Shown here piece after piece: positions 26,470-34,859 of a stretch of 42,825 nt of DNA. Source of the stretch: Bdellovibrio sp. (lineage in GTDB: Bacteria > Bdellovibrionota > Bdellovibrionia > Bdellovibrionales > Bdellovibrionaceae); the NCBI GenBank assembly GCA_014378765.1, contig JACMNA010000153.1:1-42825 (forward strand), read 5' to 3'. The translations under genes were made by a program, and so were the position numbers. A model generated the notes under the pieces. That model saw nothing but the letters and a program-made list of their open reading frames with translations. It searched no databases and was not told the DNA's origin. The stretch's first letter is position 1. Every line of letters starts with the position of its first letter.

Positions 26470-27488
26470 TTGAAACGCTATTGGACCAGTCAGTTCTACG
26501 GCAAGGCCACGAGATTTCTTTTATTCTCGGACATAAGATACTAGCAAAAACCAGCCAAGACTGGTTTGAATTGCAGGGCGAAGCTTTGAACGTTTCTGAT
26601 TGGGAAGATTTAAAAGATTTTTGTCTGCATTCAAATGAAAAAATACAGCTTGAAACCAAAGGGTTTGTGACCGGCCTCTATCAATCCGAAAAATATGCAT
26701 GGCGATTTTCTTTCGTAGAAAAAAAAGATTGTTTTAGGGCCTACTTGTCAGCCTTTAAAACCAGCGATGATCTACAGTCTGGAATTGAGTACCCATTATT
26801 TTGGGATTCAGTTAAAAAAGATAAAGGGTTATTTATTATCGGAGGCGAGCGCCGCCAGGGTAAATCGACCTTGCTGGGTGAAATTATAACCAACGTTCAA
26901 AACAATAAAATGTCGCTAACGGGAATTCATTCGGTTAATCAGCAGCAGAAATGGCCGCAACTAGATTCTATTGTGCATTTAGGGGCTGATTCGGTTGATT
27001 GGGAAAGCCAACATATTCTTTACGAAGGTCTCGAGCGAATTATTGTCGATTTTAATAATGTAAAAAATTGGAAAAAATGGATTGAGTTCGCCGAGCAAGG
27101 ACAATCAGTCTTTATTAGCGTGGGCCTTAATTCAATTACCACCTTATTGTACAAATTAGCTTCTGACTTAGATGAATCGATGATGAGTCGCTTTATTCAA
27201 GTATTTAACGGCGCCATTGTACAAAAGTTAGCATCGGCAAATAAAGTTGCGTTACATGAAATTTTAGTCTGCCGCGAAAAAGAAAAAAAGAACTTGCTTC
27301 GTTACTATGAGCAAAAACAAAATTTTCAATTACTGAACTTAACCGAGATCTCGACGGAAGCGTACCAAACCCTTAATCAGTCAATCTTACAAAGAATGAT
27401 TAGACGCAAATTAGATGTGCAAAGCGCATTTGCGGTTTCGGATGCTCCAGATGACCTTGACGCCCAACTAAAAAAGATGGGGCTTTAG
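26466..27488 (+). CDS. Degenerate PilT-like ATPase paralogue
   Basis: 340 residues, in the place of pilT. Walker A is kept (GERRQGKST, about residues 123-131). The other catalytic boxes are gone: IIVDFNN where PilT has the VGEMRD-type Walker B, and GQSVFISVGLN where the His box (GHLVFATLHT) should be. The C-terminus still ends in a PilT-like AFAVSDAPDDLDAQLKKMGL pattern. It can probably bind ATP but not hydrolyse it normally. Start overlaps pilB (ATGA); pilC follows without a gap. I infer a regulatory or structural subunit of the pilus motor; the true retraction ATPase must be elsewhere. Confidence 0.75.
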   Translation: MIETLLDQSVLRQGHEISFILGHKILAKTSQDWFELQGEALNVSDWEDLKDFCLHSNEKIQLETKGFVTGLYQSEKYAWRFSFVEKKDCFRAYLSAFKTSDDLQSGIEYPLFWDSVKKDKGLFIIGGERRQGKSTLLGEIITNVQNNKMSLTGIHSVNQQQKWPQLDSIVHLGADSVDWESQHILYEGLERIIVDFNNVKNWKKWIEFAEQGQSVFISVGLNSITTLLYKLASDLDESMMSRFIQVFNGAIVQKLASANKVALHEILVCREKEKKNLLRYYEQKQNFQLLNLTEISTEAYQTLNQSILQRMIRRKLDVQSAFAVSDAPDDLDAQLKKMGL

Positions 27489-28715
27489 ATGCCGGTTTTT
27501 AATTATCAGGCGCGATCCGTATCCGGCCGTATCACTCAAGGCAAGCTCGATGCGCGTGACGAAGCCGACGCACGAATCAAATTGCGATCCAAGCAATTGT
27601 TGCCGGTAAAAATCACGATGCAGGCTGCGGCCACCGATGGCAACGATTTAGAAAAATTAATCAAAGGTTTTTTTGAGACGCGAATTAAATCAAAGGATTT
27701 ACAACTTTTTACGCGTCAGTTTGCGACGTTAATTAATGCGGGTATTCAAATCGCAGATGCATTAAGGATATTATATGATGGCGCAACGAACCCACTTTTA
27801 AAGGAATCTTTACTGCAAATTAGATCTTCAATTGATACCGGAAAAAGACTGTCGGATTCAATGATGCAGCATCCGCGGGTTTTCGACCGCCTTTATTGCA
27901 ATATGATTCAGGCCGGAGAAGAGGCCGGCATGATTGATACGATTTTGTTAAGATTAGCGTCTTACATCGAAAAAAATGAAAAAATTAAAAATCAAGTTAA
28001 GGGTGCGCTGGTTATGCCGGCCGTTATTACCGTGGTTGCTTTTTGCGTGATTACCGGAATTATTGTTTTCGTAATCCCCAAGTTTCAGGGTTTTTATTCA
28101 AACTCTGGAAAAGCGCTTCCCTTTTTGACGCAATCCCTAGTTGATTTATCAGATTTACTTCGAAAGCATTGGTTATTATTAATTATTGCAGTAACCGGAT
28201 CGATTACTTCATTCATCTATTATATCAATACACCCGAAGGTAAAAAGCAGATCGATACTTTTATGATTAATGCGCCCTTATTTGGAGATATCATTCAGAA
28301 ATCAAGTGTGGCCCGCATGAGCCGCACCCTTTCGACCTTACTGTCGTCGGGGATTGGATTAATCGAAGCCATTGATATTGCTTCGCGTACGGCTGGCAAT
28401 TATGTCATTGAAAAGGCGTTAGCAAGTTGCCGCGAATCGGTGATGGTAGGTAAGCCTTTTAATGTTCCCTTATCGAAACAAAAAGAAATTCCCCAAATGG
28501 TCTCACAAATGGTTGCCGTCGGTGAGCAGTCTGGTGCGATCGATACAATGTTAGCAAAGGTAGCCGATTTTTATGAAGATGAAGTCGAAAACGCGGTTAA
28601 GGCCTTAACATCATTAATTGAGCCCTTAATGATGGTGATTTTGGGTGGAATTATTGCGGTAGTTTTGATTGCCATGTACTTACCGATTTTTGGGCTTGGC
28701 GATACAATGGGATGA
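27489..28715 (+). CDS. pilC: Type IV pilus inner-membrane platform PilC
   Basis: 408 residues, PilC/GspF family. Two repeated T2SSF domains (about 70-190 and 275-395), each with cytoplasmic helices and membrane segments at about 172-195, 225-245 and 375-400. Motifs FTRQFATLINAGI and the second-copy SRTLSTLLSSGI mark the repeat. It is the platform on which PilB acts. It abuts the PilT-like gene and overlaps pilS by 4 bases. Confidence 0.94.
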   Translation: MPVFNYQARSVSGRITQGKLDARDEADARIKLRSKQLLPVKITMQAAATDGNDLEKLIKGFFETRIKSKDLQLFTRQFATLINAGIQIADALRILYDGATNPLLKESLLQIRSSIDTGKRLSDSMMQHPRVFDRLYCNMIQAGEEAGMIDTILLRLASYIEKNEKIKNQVKGALVMPAVITVVAFCVITGIIVFVIPKFQGFYSNSGKALPFLTQSLVDLSDLLRKHWLLLIIAVTGSITSFIYYINTPEGKKQIDTFMINAPLFGDIIQKSSVARMSRTLSTLLSSGIGLIEAIDIASRTAGNYVIEKALASCRESVMVGKPFNVPLSKQKEIPQMVSQMVAVGEQSGAIDTMLAKVADFYEDEVENAVKALTSLIEPLMMVILGGIIAVVLIAMYLPIFGLGDTMG

Positions 28716-30271
28716 CGATGACACAAACTAAAGGCCTCAACTTTTTATTACAGGCGCAATCAAGAAAAAGTCTTCGTACTTTTATCTTATTTGCGTACTT
28801 TGCAATTTTTCAGATTTTGATTTTACTACAGAAGCCTTTCGTGCAATTAGACTTTGTTATAATTTTTTATGGATCATTTAGTTTGCTTTTCGCTCACCAT
28901 TTTTATTTGCATTACCAAAAAGATTATAAGCCCCAAGCGCTGTTGAATTTCTTTTCTTACTTTTTTGATTTCATCATAATGATTTATTTTATGAAGTCTT
29001 TTCCGCAACTTTCAAGTTTTTTATTAGTGCTGCAACTTTTTATGCTTTTTGTTGCTAGTTTTGAATTAAGCTTTGTTAGTTTGTGTGCCTTGGGCTTCTT
29101 AGCTTCTGTGGGCACTTCAGTTATCAACCTAACAAATTTTCAATCTGGTTCCGTGCAAAATTTACTTTCGCTAACCTTATTTAATCTGTCATATGTGGCC
29201 GTTATAGTAATTGCGGGTCAACTTAAAAACGATATTTATTCTATGCAAATCGATTTGACTCAAACGCGCAAAAAATGGAAATCACAAGCTGAATTTTCTA
29301 AAACCTTAATCGAAAAAATGCCATTGGGGCTCATCGTAGCGCAGGCTAATAGCCACGTGATCATGCAAAATTCATATTTAGATAAAAAAATTAAATTGAA
29401 TTTTGCCCAAATTAAAAATTTAGTTAGCCGCCAGAATAATCGGGGTACGAGCCAGCTTGATTATACCTACATGTCTCCGGGTACCGAGCCTAAAATTTTA
29501 GAAATCGAAAACGCCGAATATTTCGATGAAGATGTTGGCGAAGCCCTGTCGATTTATTTACTTAAAGATGTGACTGAACTGCGGCAACTCGAAAATGATC
29601 TTAAACAAAAAGATAAGTTAGCGACGATCGGCCAATTGGCGGCCGGAATTGCGCACGAAATTCGAAATCCGTTGGCGGGCATTAGCGGAAGTATTCAATT
29701 GTTGTCGCAAGATAATGACCATGTTGATCCAGACCAAAAAAAATTAATGAGTATAGTTTTGAAAGAAATTGATCGCCTTAATGATCTTATCACCGAATTT
29801 TTAGACTACGCTAAGCCAGAAAAAAAGCCCGACCAGCGAATCAATTTAAAAAGCTTAGCGGATGAGGTGATTCAGGTCGTAAAGTCTCATAAAGAGGTAT
29901 CAAGTACTTTACGGTGGGACGTGCATTTGACGCCTCAATTTGTTTTGGGTTACTCAGAAAAATTAAAACAAGCCCTGCTGAATATTATAATTAACGCTAT
30001 TCAAGCGGTTAAAAGTCGGCCCGATCCAGTTATTTTGATTTCACTAACAAATGATGAAAAAAATGTTATTCTTTCAGTTAAAGACAATGGTTCTGGAATT
30101 TCACCAGAAACGCAAAAAAGAATGTTTGATCCATTTCACACGACAAAGCCAAAAGGCACGGGCCTAGGCTTAGCGATTACGCATAAAATTTTAGATGCGC
30201 ACCAGGCGCAGATTATCGTGAACAGTGAAATCGACAAAGGAACTGAATTTAAAATTAAATTCCCGATCTAA
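28712..30271 (+). CDS. pilS: PilS-type membrane histidine kinase
   Basis: 519 residues. Five or six membrane segments in the first about 175 residues, a PAS-like region (about 190-290), then HisKA with GIAHEIRNPL (the phosphorylated His at about residue 313), and HATPase_c with NIIINAIQAV and GTGLGLA. The multi-pass N-terminus plus its place between pilC and pilR support PilS, which in Pseudomonas and Myxococcus senses pilin in the membrane. It overlaps pilC by 4 bases; pilR follows after 41 bases. Confidence 0.88.
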   Translation: MTMTQTKGLNFLLQAQSRKSLRTFILFAYFAIFQILILLQKPFVQLDFVIIFYGSFSLLFAHHFYLHYQKDYKPQALLNFFSYFFDFIIMIYFMKSFPQLSSFLLVLQLFMLFVASFELSFVSLCALGFLASVGTSVINLTNFQSGSVQNLLSLTLFNLSYVAVIVIAGQLKNDIYSMQIDLTQTRKKWKSQAEFSKTLIEKMPLGLIVAQANSHVIMQNSYLDKKIKLNFAQIKNLVSRQNNRGTSQLDYTYMSPGTEPKILEIENAEYFDEDVGEALSIYLLKDVTELRQLENDLKQKDKLATIGQLAAGIAHEIRNPLAGISGSIQLLSQDNDHVDPDQKKLMSIVLKEIDRLNDLITEFLDYAKPEKKPDQRINLKSLADEVIQVVKSHKEVSSTLRWDVHLTPQFVLGYSEKLKQALLNIIINAIQAVKSRPDPVILISLTNDEKNVILSVKDNGSGISPETQKRMFDPFHTTKPKGTGLGLAITHKILDAHQAQIIVNSEIDKGTEFKIKFPI

Positions 30272-30312
30272 AGCTAAAACTTAAGAACGGATATTAAAAG
30301 AGGAGTGTTAGA

Positions 30313-31719
30313 ATGAAATCGCGAATACTAGTTGTTGATGACGAAGAATCAATACGCGAATTTTTAGAAATCATGTTGAAAAAAGAAGGTTACGAAGTGA
30401 CAACGGCCGAAGATGGCCTGCGCGCGAAAGACATTCTATCGAAAAAATCATTTGATATGGTTATCTCAGATATGCAAATGCCCAATATGACGGGGATTGA
30501 ATTACTGAAATACGTAAAAGAAAGCTATCCAGAATTGGTTTTTATGATGATCACGGCTTTTGGAACAACCGAGACCGCCGTTGATGCCATGAAAATGGGG
30601 GCTTATGATTACGTAACCAAGCCATTTAAGATTGACGAAGTTCGCCTTAATATTGCCAATGCCCTGCGATCTAAAAATTTAGAAACCGAAGTGCGCGTTC
30701 TGAAAAAAGAATTAGTTAAAGAATATTCATTTCAGAATATGATTGGTAATTCGGCTGCCATGCATACGATTTTTGACTTAGTGAAGCGCGTATCGCAGGC
30801 GCCAACAAATGTCTTAATCACGGGAGAATCAGGTACCGGTAAAGAAGTGGTCGCTAAGGCCATTCATTATAATGGTCCCCTTAAAGATCGTCCGTTTGTA
30901 ACTATCAATTGCGGCGCTATTCCTGAAAATTTAATGGAATCAGAAATGTTCGGCCACAAAAAAGGCTCCTTCACGGGGGCTATTGCCGACAAATCTGGTT
31001 TATTTGAGGTTGCAGATGGCGGAACATTATTTTTAGATGAAGTGGGCGAGTTACCCGTTTCAATTCAGGTTAAATTATTACGTGCCATCCAAGAACGCGT
31101 AATCCGTCGCGTGGGAGCCACGGACGACATGAAAGTAGAAGTTCGTATTATTGCCGCCACAAACCGTAATTTAGAAGATATGGTTTCGAAGGGCACGTTC
31201 CGACAAGATTTATTTTATCGCCTTAACGTCATTGGCATTCGAACGCCGTCGCTGCGTGAGCGCAGTGATGACATTCCGTTGTTAGCTAATTTTTTCTTGC
31301 GCAAGTATAATGAAAAATTGAATAAGGCTATTGCGATGATATCAAATGAGGCGATGGAAATATTAAAAAAGTATAATTACCCCGGAAACGTTCGTGAATT
31401 AGAAAATATGATCGAGCGAACTGTGGCCCTAGAAGCCGGCTCAACGATCTTGCCAGAGTCTTTGCCACCAATGGTTAATACGACATCCGGTCGAAAAATG
31501 GCTTCTAGTAATGAAATTGAAATTGGCGATGAAGGCTTAGACCTTGATAAAGTAATGGGTCAAATTGAAAAAGAGCTATTGGTGAAAGCTATACACTCGG
31601 CGGGTGGTATTAAGAAAAAAGCCGCTAAGCTTTTGCATATCTCATTTCGATCAATGCGCTACCGAATTGAAAAGTACAATTTGGGGGTTGTTGGTGAAGA
31701 TGAACTTGATGATGAATAG
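30313..31719 (+). CDS. pilR: PilR-type sigma54-dependent response regulator
   Basis: 468 residues: receiver (Asp53 in MVISDMQMP), AAA+ domain (about 140-380; Walker A GESGTGKE, Walker B LFLDEVG) and C-terminal Fis-type HTH. The sigma54 loop reads GSFTGA, a variant also found in PilR, and FGHKKGSFTGAIADKSG matches PilR closely. Partner of PilS; its target would normally be pilA, which is not next to it here. Ribosome site GAGGAG lies before the ATG. A hairpin without a U tract covers its stop (31702-31730). Confidence 0.9.
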   Translation: MKSRILVVDDEESIREFLEIMLKKEGYEVTTAEDGLRAKDILSKKSFDMVISDMQMPNMTGIELLKYVKESYPELVFMMITAFGTTETAVDAMKMGAYDYVTKPFKIDEVRLNIANALRSKNLETEVRVLKKELVKEYSFQNMIGNSAAMHTIFDLVKRVSQAPTNVLITGESGTGKEVVAKAIHYNGPLKDRPFVTINCGAIPENLMESEMFGHKKGSFTGAIADKSGLFEVADGGTLFLDEVGELPVSIQVKLLRAIQERVIRRVGATDDMKVEVRIIAATNRNLEDMVSKGTFRQDLFYRLNVIGIRTPSLRERSDDIPLLANFFLRKYNEKLNKAIAMISNEAMEILKKYNYPGNVRELENMIERTVALEAGSTILPESLPPMVNTTSGRKMASSNEIEIGDEGLDLDKVMGQIEKELLVKAIHSAGGIKKKAAKLLHISFRSMRYRIEKYNLGVVGEDELDDE

Positions 31720-31730
31720 TCATCAAGTTC
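31702..31730. other. Hairpin at the pilR stop
   Basis: An 11-base perfect inverted repeat (GAACTTGATGA / TCATCAAGTTC) with a 7-base loop spans the pilR stop codon. No U run follows, so it is not a classic intrinsic terminator. It may slow RNA decay or be chance. Confidence 0.4.
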
Positions 31731-31748
31731 GCAATGTTAAATAATTTA

Positions 31749-32117
31749 CTAGTTATGAAGTTGTGACTCTTCAAGGCTGTCATCATCAAGAGAACTTACG
31801 TAATTTACCTGAACATTTTTAAGATATTCAGGTAGACTCTTTAAAATTATCTCTAATTTTTCCGTATCACTTTTCGCAGCCAAATTTTCGAACTGCTTTC
31901 CAACTTCACCTAGGTAATCAAACCCGTAACTAGAGCAAGCGCCCTTCCAGTTGTGGCCAATTTTCTTAATTTTATCAAAATCTTTTTCGCTAAGCGCTTG
32001 GTTTAAAATCACTAGATCAGTTGCTTTATTTTTTAAAAAGCCTGGTATTAAATCCGCAAGCATATCTTCAACCGAAACCTGATCAGAATATTTTTCTGTA
32101 AAATTTTGATTCAACAT
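31749..32117 (-). CDS. Stand-alone Hpt phosphotransfer protein (first copy)
   Basis: 122 residues from the ATG at 32117, chosen because AGGAGG lies 5 bases upstream; the longer form (to 32156) has none. The Hpt motif HNWKGACSSYG gives the phosphorylated His55, within a helical bundle of Hpt size. Hpt proteins shuttle phosphate between receivers in the cytoplasm. It is convergent with pilR and divergent from the receiver at 32418, and a sigma54 promoter lies 99-113 bases upstream. No partner is proven; the neighbouring receiver is the natural candidate. Confidence 0.85.
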   Translation of the reverse strand: MLNQNFTEKYSDQVSVEDMLADLIPGFLKNKATDLVILNQALSEKDFDKIKKIGHNWKGACSSYGFDYLGEVGKQFENLAAKSDTEKLEIILKSLPEYLKNVQVNYVSSLDDDSLEESQLHN

Positions 32118-32215
32118 AAAACCTCCTAAGTTCGTGCCTAGACTTAAGTTGGGCACTTAAATCACGCAGTCATTAATTAAGCGAACGATAAATTAAATCC
32201 AATTCTAGTAACAAA

Positions 32216-32230
32216 GCAAGCAACATGCCC
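32216..32230 (-). promoter_or_regulatory. Sigma54 promoter for the first Hpt gene
   Basis: On the minus strand: GGGCAT-GTTGC-TTGC, GG and GC separated by 10 bases (consensus TGGCAC-N5-TTGC). About 100 bases before the Hpt start at 32117, in a 300-base divergent intergenic region that holds a second such site at 32366. Confidence 0.7.
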
Positions 32231-32283
32231 GCAAATACATATGCTGCTAACATTCCTGAAGCATTATAACTGTAGATATTAGT

Positions 32284-32305
32284 CCCCGCATTTCTAAATT
32301 GCCCC
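32284..32305. promoter_or_regulatory. Possible activator-binding repeat (paired CCCC tracts)
   Basis: Two CCCC tracts, at 32284-32287 and 32302-32305 (TCCCCG and GCCCCT), lie 18 bases apart between the two divergent sigma54 promoters, where an activator would bind. Similar G4/C4 pairs lie near the other sigma54 promoters of this block. Very tentative. Confidence 0.25.
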
Positions 32306-32365
32306 TGTTGCTAGACCTTTAAGCTTGCTTAAAAAGCGCGTATTCGTTTTCAACTGGTTCCATTA

Positions 32366-32380
32366 TGGTCCCACTTTTGC
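32366..32380 (+). promoter_or_regulatory. Sigma54 promoter for the receiver gene at 32418
   Basis: TGGTCC-CACTT-TTGC, with GG-N10-GC spacing intact and TTGC at -12. The predicted start of transcription is near 32392, about 26 bases before the ATG at 32418. Divergent from the site at 32216-32230. Confidence 0.75.
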
Positions 32381-32417
32381 CTTACTAGTTAATGTAGACT
32401 ATTTCAAAAGGAGGGGT

Positions 32418-32879
32418 ATGGATGCGCAGTCTTTTATACAAAATGCTTCTTTAGACTCAAGCAAGCAAGCTGAGCCAAGAGCACTACCAAAGAAAATTCT
32501 AGTCGTCGAAGACGATACCAGTATGACGGTTCTGGTCGGTAAAGCTATTTTAGACGCTTTTTCAGACGCGGAAATTCAGTGGGCTTCAAGTCTCGAACAA
32601 GCGGTGACCCAATTAATTCAAAACACCGATATCGGCGAGAAAGCCCCGTATGATTTAATTATCGCGGATATATTCTTAGAAGGAAACGGTACCGGCCTTG
32701 ATTTATGGAAAGTTCTCAGTGGAACTTATCCGACAATTCCATTTTTAGTTATATCTTCTTTGGCGGAAGAACAAGTCATCTCTGCACTCAATGACGAGCA
32801 AAAAAAGGGTCTGGTTTACTTAAAGAAACCATTTCAATTCGCACAATGTCGACAAAGTATAAAAAACATTTTGTCGTAG
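32418..32879 (+). CDS. Single-domain response regulator (first copy)
   Basis: 153 residues from the ATG at 32418, set by AAAAGGAGG just upstream; the frame is open further up but that stretch holds the promoter. After a 24-residue tail comes one receiver: acidic pocket Glu31-Asp32-Asp33, phosphorylated Asp84 (LIIADIF), conserved Ser in VISS and Lys in YLKKPF. No output domain, so it passes signals through phosphate or protein contact. It is divergent from an Hpt gene and followed after 9 bases by a small gene of unknown function. Confidence 0.87.
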   Translation: MDAQSFIQNASLDSSKQAEPRALPKKILVVEDDTSMTVLVGKAILDAFSDAEIQWASSLEQAVTQLIQNTDIGEKAPYDLIIADIFLEGNGTGLDLWKVLSGTYPTIPFLVISSLAEEQVISALNDEQKKGLVYLKKPFQFAQCRQSIKNILS

Positions 32880-32888
32880 AAAGGATTT

Positions 32889-33233
32889 ATGTCAACGCTA
32901 GATGAGAACACACTATTAGATTCGCATGAAAAGCACCAACAAATGGCGCGCTTGATTATACTTCGCTTAGCCGCCTCTTGGCTTGAAAAACAGAATTGGG
33001 TCGACTCACCGTATGGAGGTCAAAACCCGGTTCAAGATTTATTATTTCAAGCGCAACTTGCGGCAAATCAAGTATGGGAAGATTTTTTTGCTAAAAACAA
33101 AAATAGTTTTAACTATGATGTTTCTAGAATTAAAAATCAAATTTTGCAGATGAGTGAGTTAAGCCCCGAGCTGAAAGAATTCTTTCAGCGTCGGTTGCTT
33201 GATGAGGAACATTTGTTATCGGGCACGGCTTAA
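32889..33233 (+). CDS. Small hypothetical protein after the receiver
   Basis: 114 residues, not recognised. Soluble, mostly helical by composition, with Trp31 and a hydrophobic middle, no signal or membrane segment. Ribosome site GAAAGGA precedes the ATG, and the gene begins 9 bases after the receiver gene under the same sigma54 promoter. It may be the receiver's partner, but nothing in its sequence says so. Confidence 0.75.
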   Translation: MSTLDENTLLDSHEKHQQMARLIILRLAASWLEKQNWVDSPYGGQNPVQDLLFQAQLAANQVWEDFFAKNKNSFNYDVSRIKNQILQMSELSPELKEFFQRRLLDEEHLLSGTA

Positions 33234-33275
33234 ATAAAAAAATTTAAGCACTAAATCAGCTTTTGAATAAGCTGA

Positions 33276-33911
33276 TTAGTTGGCAGTACCCGTATTAAAA
33301 TGCGTATAAGTGTTAGTTTTATTCAACCGAGAACCAACGGCCGAATGGTCGGCCATTGACCGCTCTTCGTACCGCTTCATATCAGCTTCATTAGAGGCTT
33401 TACCAGACGCTTTTTTCGCTGGCGCTTGAGTATCGCTGTGATCAGCCTCAGACTTCTTTTCTGATTTACCTTTAATATATTGCAAAGCTTCCATTACCAC
33501 CACGGCTAAAATTTCTTCTAACGGCGAGGCTGGAGCTTGCGGTGGAGGTTCCGCAGCAGGGCGAGACTGGTGATCATGACTATGCCCTGATGCCATTTTC
33601 GCTAACGATTTTGATCGCGGCCACAACACTAAAGCCAATGCACACAAGGGCACTATAACAAGCGCTAGACCACTACCAAGCATTGCCGTCATCACTACGC
33701 TGCCTCTGGTATCAAATTGGCGAGCGGCATCTATAATCGAGATTAAAACGCCAGCAATCATAAAAACACCAAATGCCAAAGTCGCAACACCCATTAATAA
33801 AGCTTTTTTACTTTTATTTATTAACTCTTGAGCCACTGTCATCATCGAGGCGCTAATTAGGCCTTCAAAACGTTGCGTAAGCATATTAAATAAAAAATTG
33901 ATAATTTTCAT
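33276..33911 (-). CDS. Two-span membrane protein with His- and Pro-rich tail
   Basis: 211 residues. Two membrane segments (about 38-60 and 74-96) resemble the phage holin/YqjE-type small membrane fold. A disordered tail follows (HSHDHQSRPAAEPPPQAP, then Lys/Ser/Ala-rich). Ribosome site AAGGA lies before the ATG. A terminator at 33937-33969 separates it from the DUF883-like gene upstream, so it probably has its own promoter, which I could not find. It lies among stress-type genes. Function unknown. Confidence 0.72.
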   Translation of the reverse strand: MKIINFLFNMLTQRFEGLISASMMTVAQELINKSKKALLMGVATLAFGVFMIAGVLISIIDAARQFDTRGSVVMTAMLGSGLALVIVPLCALALVLWPRSKSLAKMASGHSHDHQSRPAAEPPPQAPASPLEEILAVVVMEALQYIKGKSEKKSEADHSDTQAPAKKASGKASNEADMKRYEERSMADHSAVGSRLNKTNTYTHFNTGTAN

Positions 33912-33936
33912 CGGTTTTCCTTGTAAGTAATCTATT

Positions 33937-33969
33937 TAAAAAAATGGCTCTTAAAATTAAGAGCCATTT
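33937..33969 (-). terminator. Intrinsic terminator after the DUF883-like gene
   Basis: Minus strand: AAATGGCTCTTA and its reverse complement, 12 bases each with a 4-base loop, followed by a run of seven T. It lies 22 bases after the stop of the DUF883-like gene. Confidence 0.8.
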
Positions 33970-33990
33970 CAATTCCTATCAGAATCTAAA

Positions 33991-34290
33991 TTAACTGCGG
34001 CGTGAGCGTCTAATTAGAGAAGTTGCAAGTACGCCGACTGCAGCCGCGCCTAAAAACGAATACAATGGATACTTTTTCACAATTGACAAAGTTTGCTCAT
34101 AGCCATCAATTGCGCGTTCACGGATATCATCGAAGTTAGCAGAAAATCCGCCCGACAGGCTTGAATCTGCTTGCTCGATTTTTTTATTTACGGCTTTGCC
34201 GCCTTCTTTAAATTTTTCGACCAAAACATCTGCTGCTTGGCTAACATTCTTTTCTGTTGTTTTTACTGCTTTATTTACGTTGGCTTCCAT
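33991..34290 (-). CDS. DUF883/ElaB/YqjD-like membrane-anchored protein
   Basis: 99 residues. The first 65 form an amphipathic, charged coil; the C-terminal about 30 have one membrane segment ending in RRSRRS, the layout of ElaB/YqjD (DUF883), which anchor ribosomes to the membrane in stationary-phase E. coli. A good ribosome site precedes the ATG (AAGGAG). It follows the Pro-rich small gene by 37 bases and is closed by a terminator, so the two form one unit behind the sigma54 promoter at 34615-34629. Confidence 0.75.
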   Translation of the reverse strand: MEANVNKAVKTTEKNVSQAADVLVEKFKEGGKAVNKKIEQADSSLSGGFSANFDDIRERAIDGYEQTLSIVKKYPLYSFLGAAAVGVLATSLIRRSRRS

Positions 34291-34327
34291 GTGAACTCCT
34301 TGTTTTTAGTTATTTCTTTTTACGTTA

Positions 34328-34510
34328 TTAAGTCAATTCATTTTCGGGTGGCAGTTGCTCTTCATAAAGTTTGTTTGGCTGTTCTGGTTCGTCGGGGCGA
34401 GAAGGGTTGAAATTAGGATCTTCTTGCGGACGTGGCGGCATCGCCGGCTGTGTAGTTTTTTTATTTGGATTTTGTTCAGGACTCTTTTGTGGAGTTTCGT
34501 TTGGAATCAT
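34328..34510 (-). CDS. Small Pro-rich hydrophilic protein
   Basis: 60 residues, rich in Pro, Gln, Glu and Asn, no membrane segment, predicted disordered. It is supported as a gene by an AGAAGGG site before the ATG and by its place between a perfect sigma54 promoter and the DUF883-like gene. Function unknown. Confidence 0.6.
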   Translation of the reverse strand: MIPNETPQKSPEQNPNKKTTQPAMPPRPQEDPNFNPSRPDEPEQPNKLYEEQLPPENELT

Positions 34511-34614
34511 AATGCCCTTCTTTCTTTAGTTTGGATCTAGCTAAGTTATTTCAATTTCGTGCTTAGCTGGTTGTTTTGAAGGCACACAGTTAGCCCTCCA
34601 AATCTCCATTAAAA

Positions 34615-34629
34615 GCAACTCAAGTGCCA
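34615..34629 (-). promoter_or_regulatory. Sigma54 promoter for the Pro-rich and DUF883-like genes
   Basis: On the minus strand: TGGCAC-TTGAG-TTGC, a perfect consensus with N5 spacing. It lies 105-119 bases before the ATG at 34510. A second consensus site faces the other way at 34786, so this 349-base region (34511-34859) is a divergent sigma54 control region with no gene in it. Confidence 0.85.
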
Positions 34630-34700
34630 TTACTAAATCGAATAAAATTTAGAAACTAAATCGAACAGAATTTCGAATGGCAGTGTAATAATAAGCGAGC

Positions 34701-34727
34701 GGGGCTATTTGACCCAAGGCAATGGGG
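34701..34727. promoter_or_regulatory. Possible shared activator site (paired GGGG tracts)
   Basis: GGGG tracts at 34701-34704 and 34724-34727 are separated by about two helical turns and lie midway between the two divergent sigma54 promoters. Similar pairs occur at 32284/32302 and, upstream of the activator gene, at 36029/36053. No consensus longer than the tract is secure. Confidence 0.25.
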
Positions 34728-34785
34728 TAAATTCCATAGGCAGAGCGCCCTTTCTACCTCATGGACTTTAAACAAATATTAATGA

Positions 34786-34800
34786 TGGCACTTTTGTTGC
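34786..34800 (+). promoter_or_regulatory. Sigma54 promoter for the hemerythrin operon
   Basis: TGGCAC-TTTTG-TTGC, a perfect consensus, followed by T. Predicted transcription start near 34812, about 48 bases before the ATG at 34860. Confidence 0.88.
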
Positions 34801-34859
34801 TTTGTAGAAGGGATTAACACTAGATGATTGTCAACTCGGGTATGCAACAAGGAGGATCT

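Noticed and set aside
33254-33277. Hairpin AATCAGCTT/AAGCTGATT between 33233 and 33276
   Set aside because: No T run on either strand and the right arm overlaps the stop codon of the minus gene, so it is not a supported terminator.
33949-33985. A GG-N10-GC match upstream of the two-span membrane protein
   Set aside because: It reads AGGAAT-TGAAA-TGGC with no TTGC and overlaps the terminator stem, unlike the seven accepted sites.
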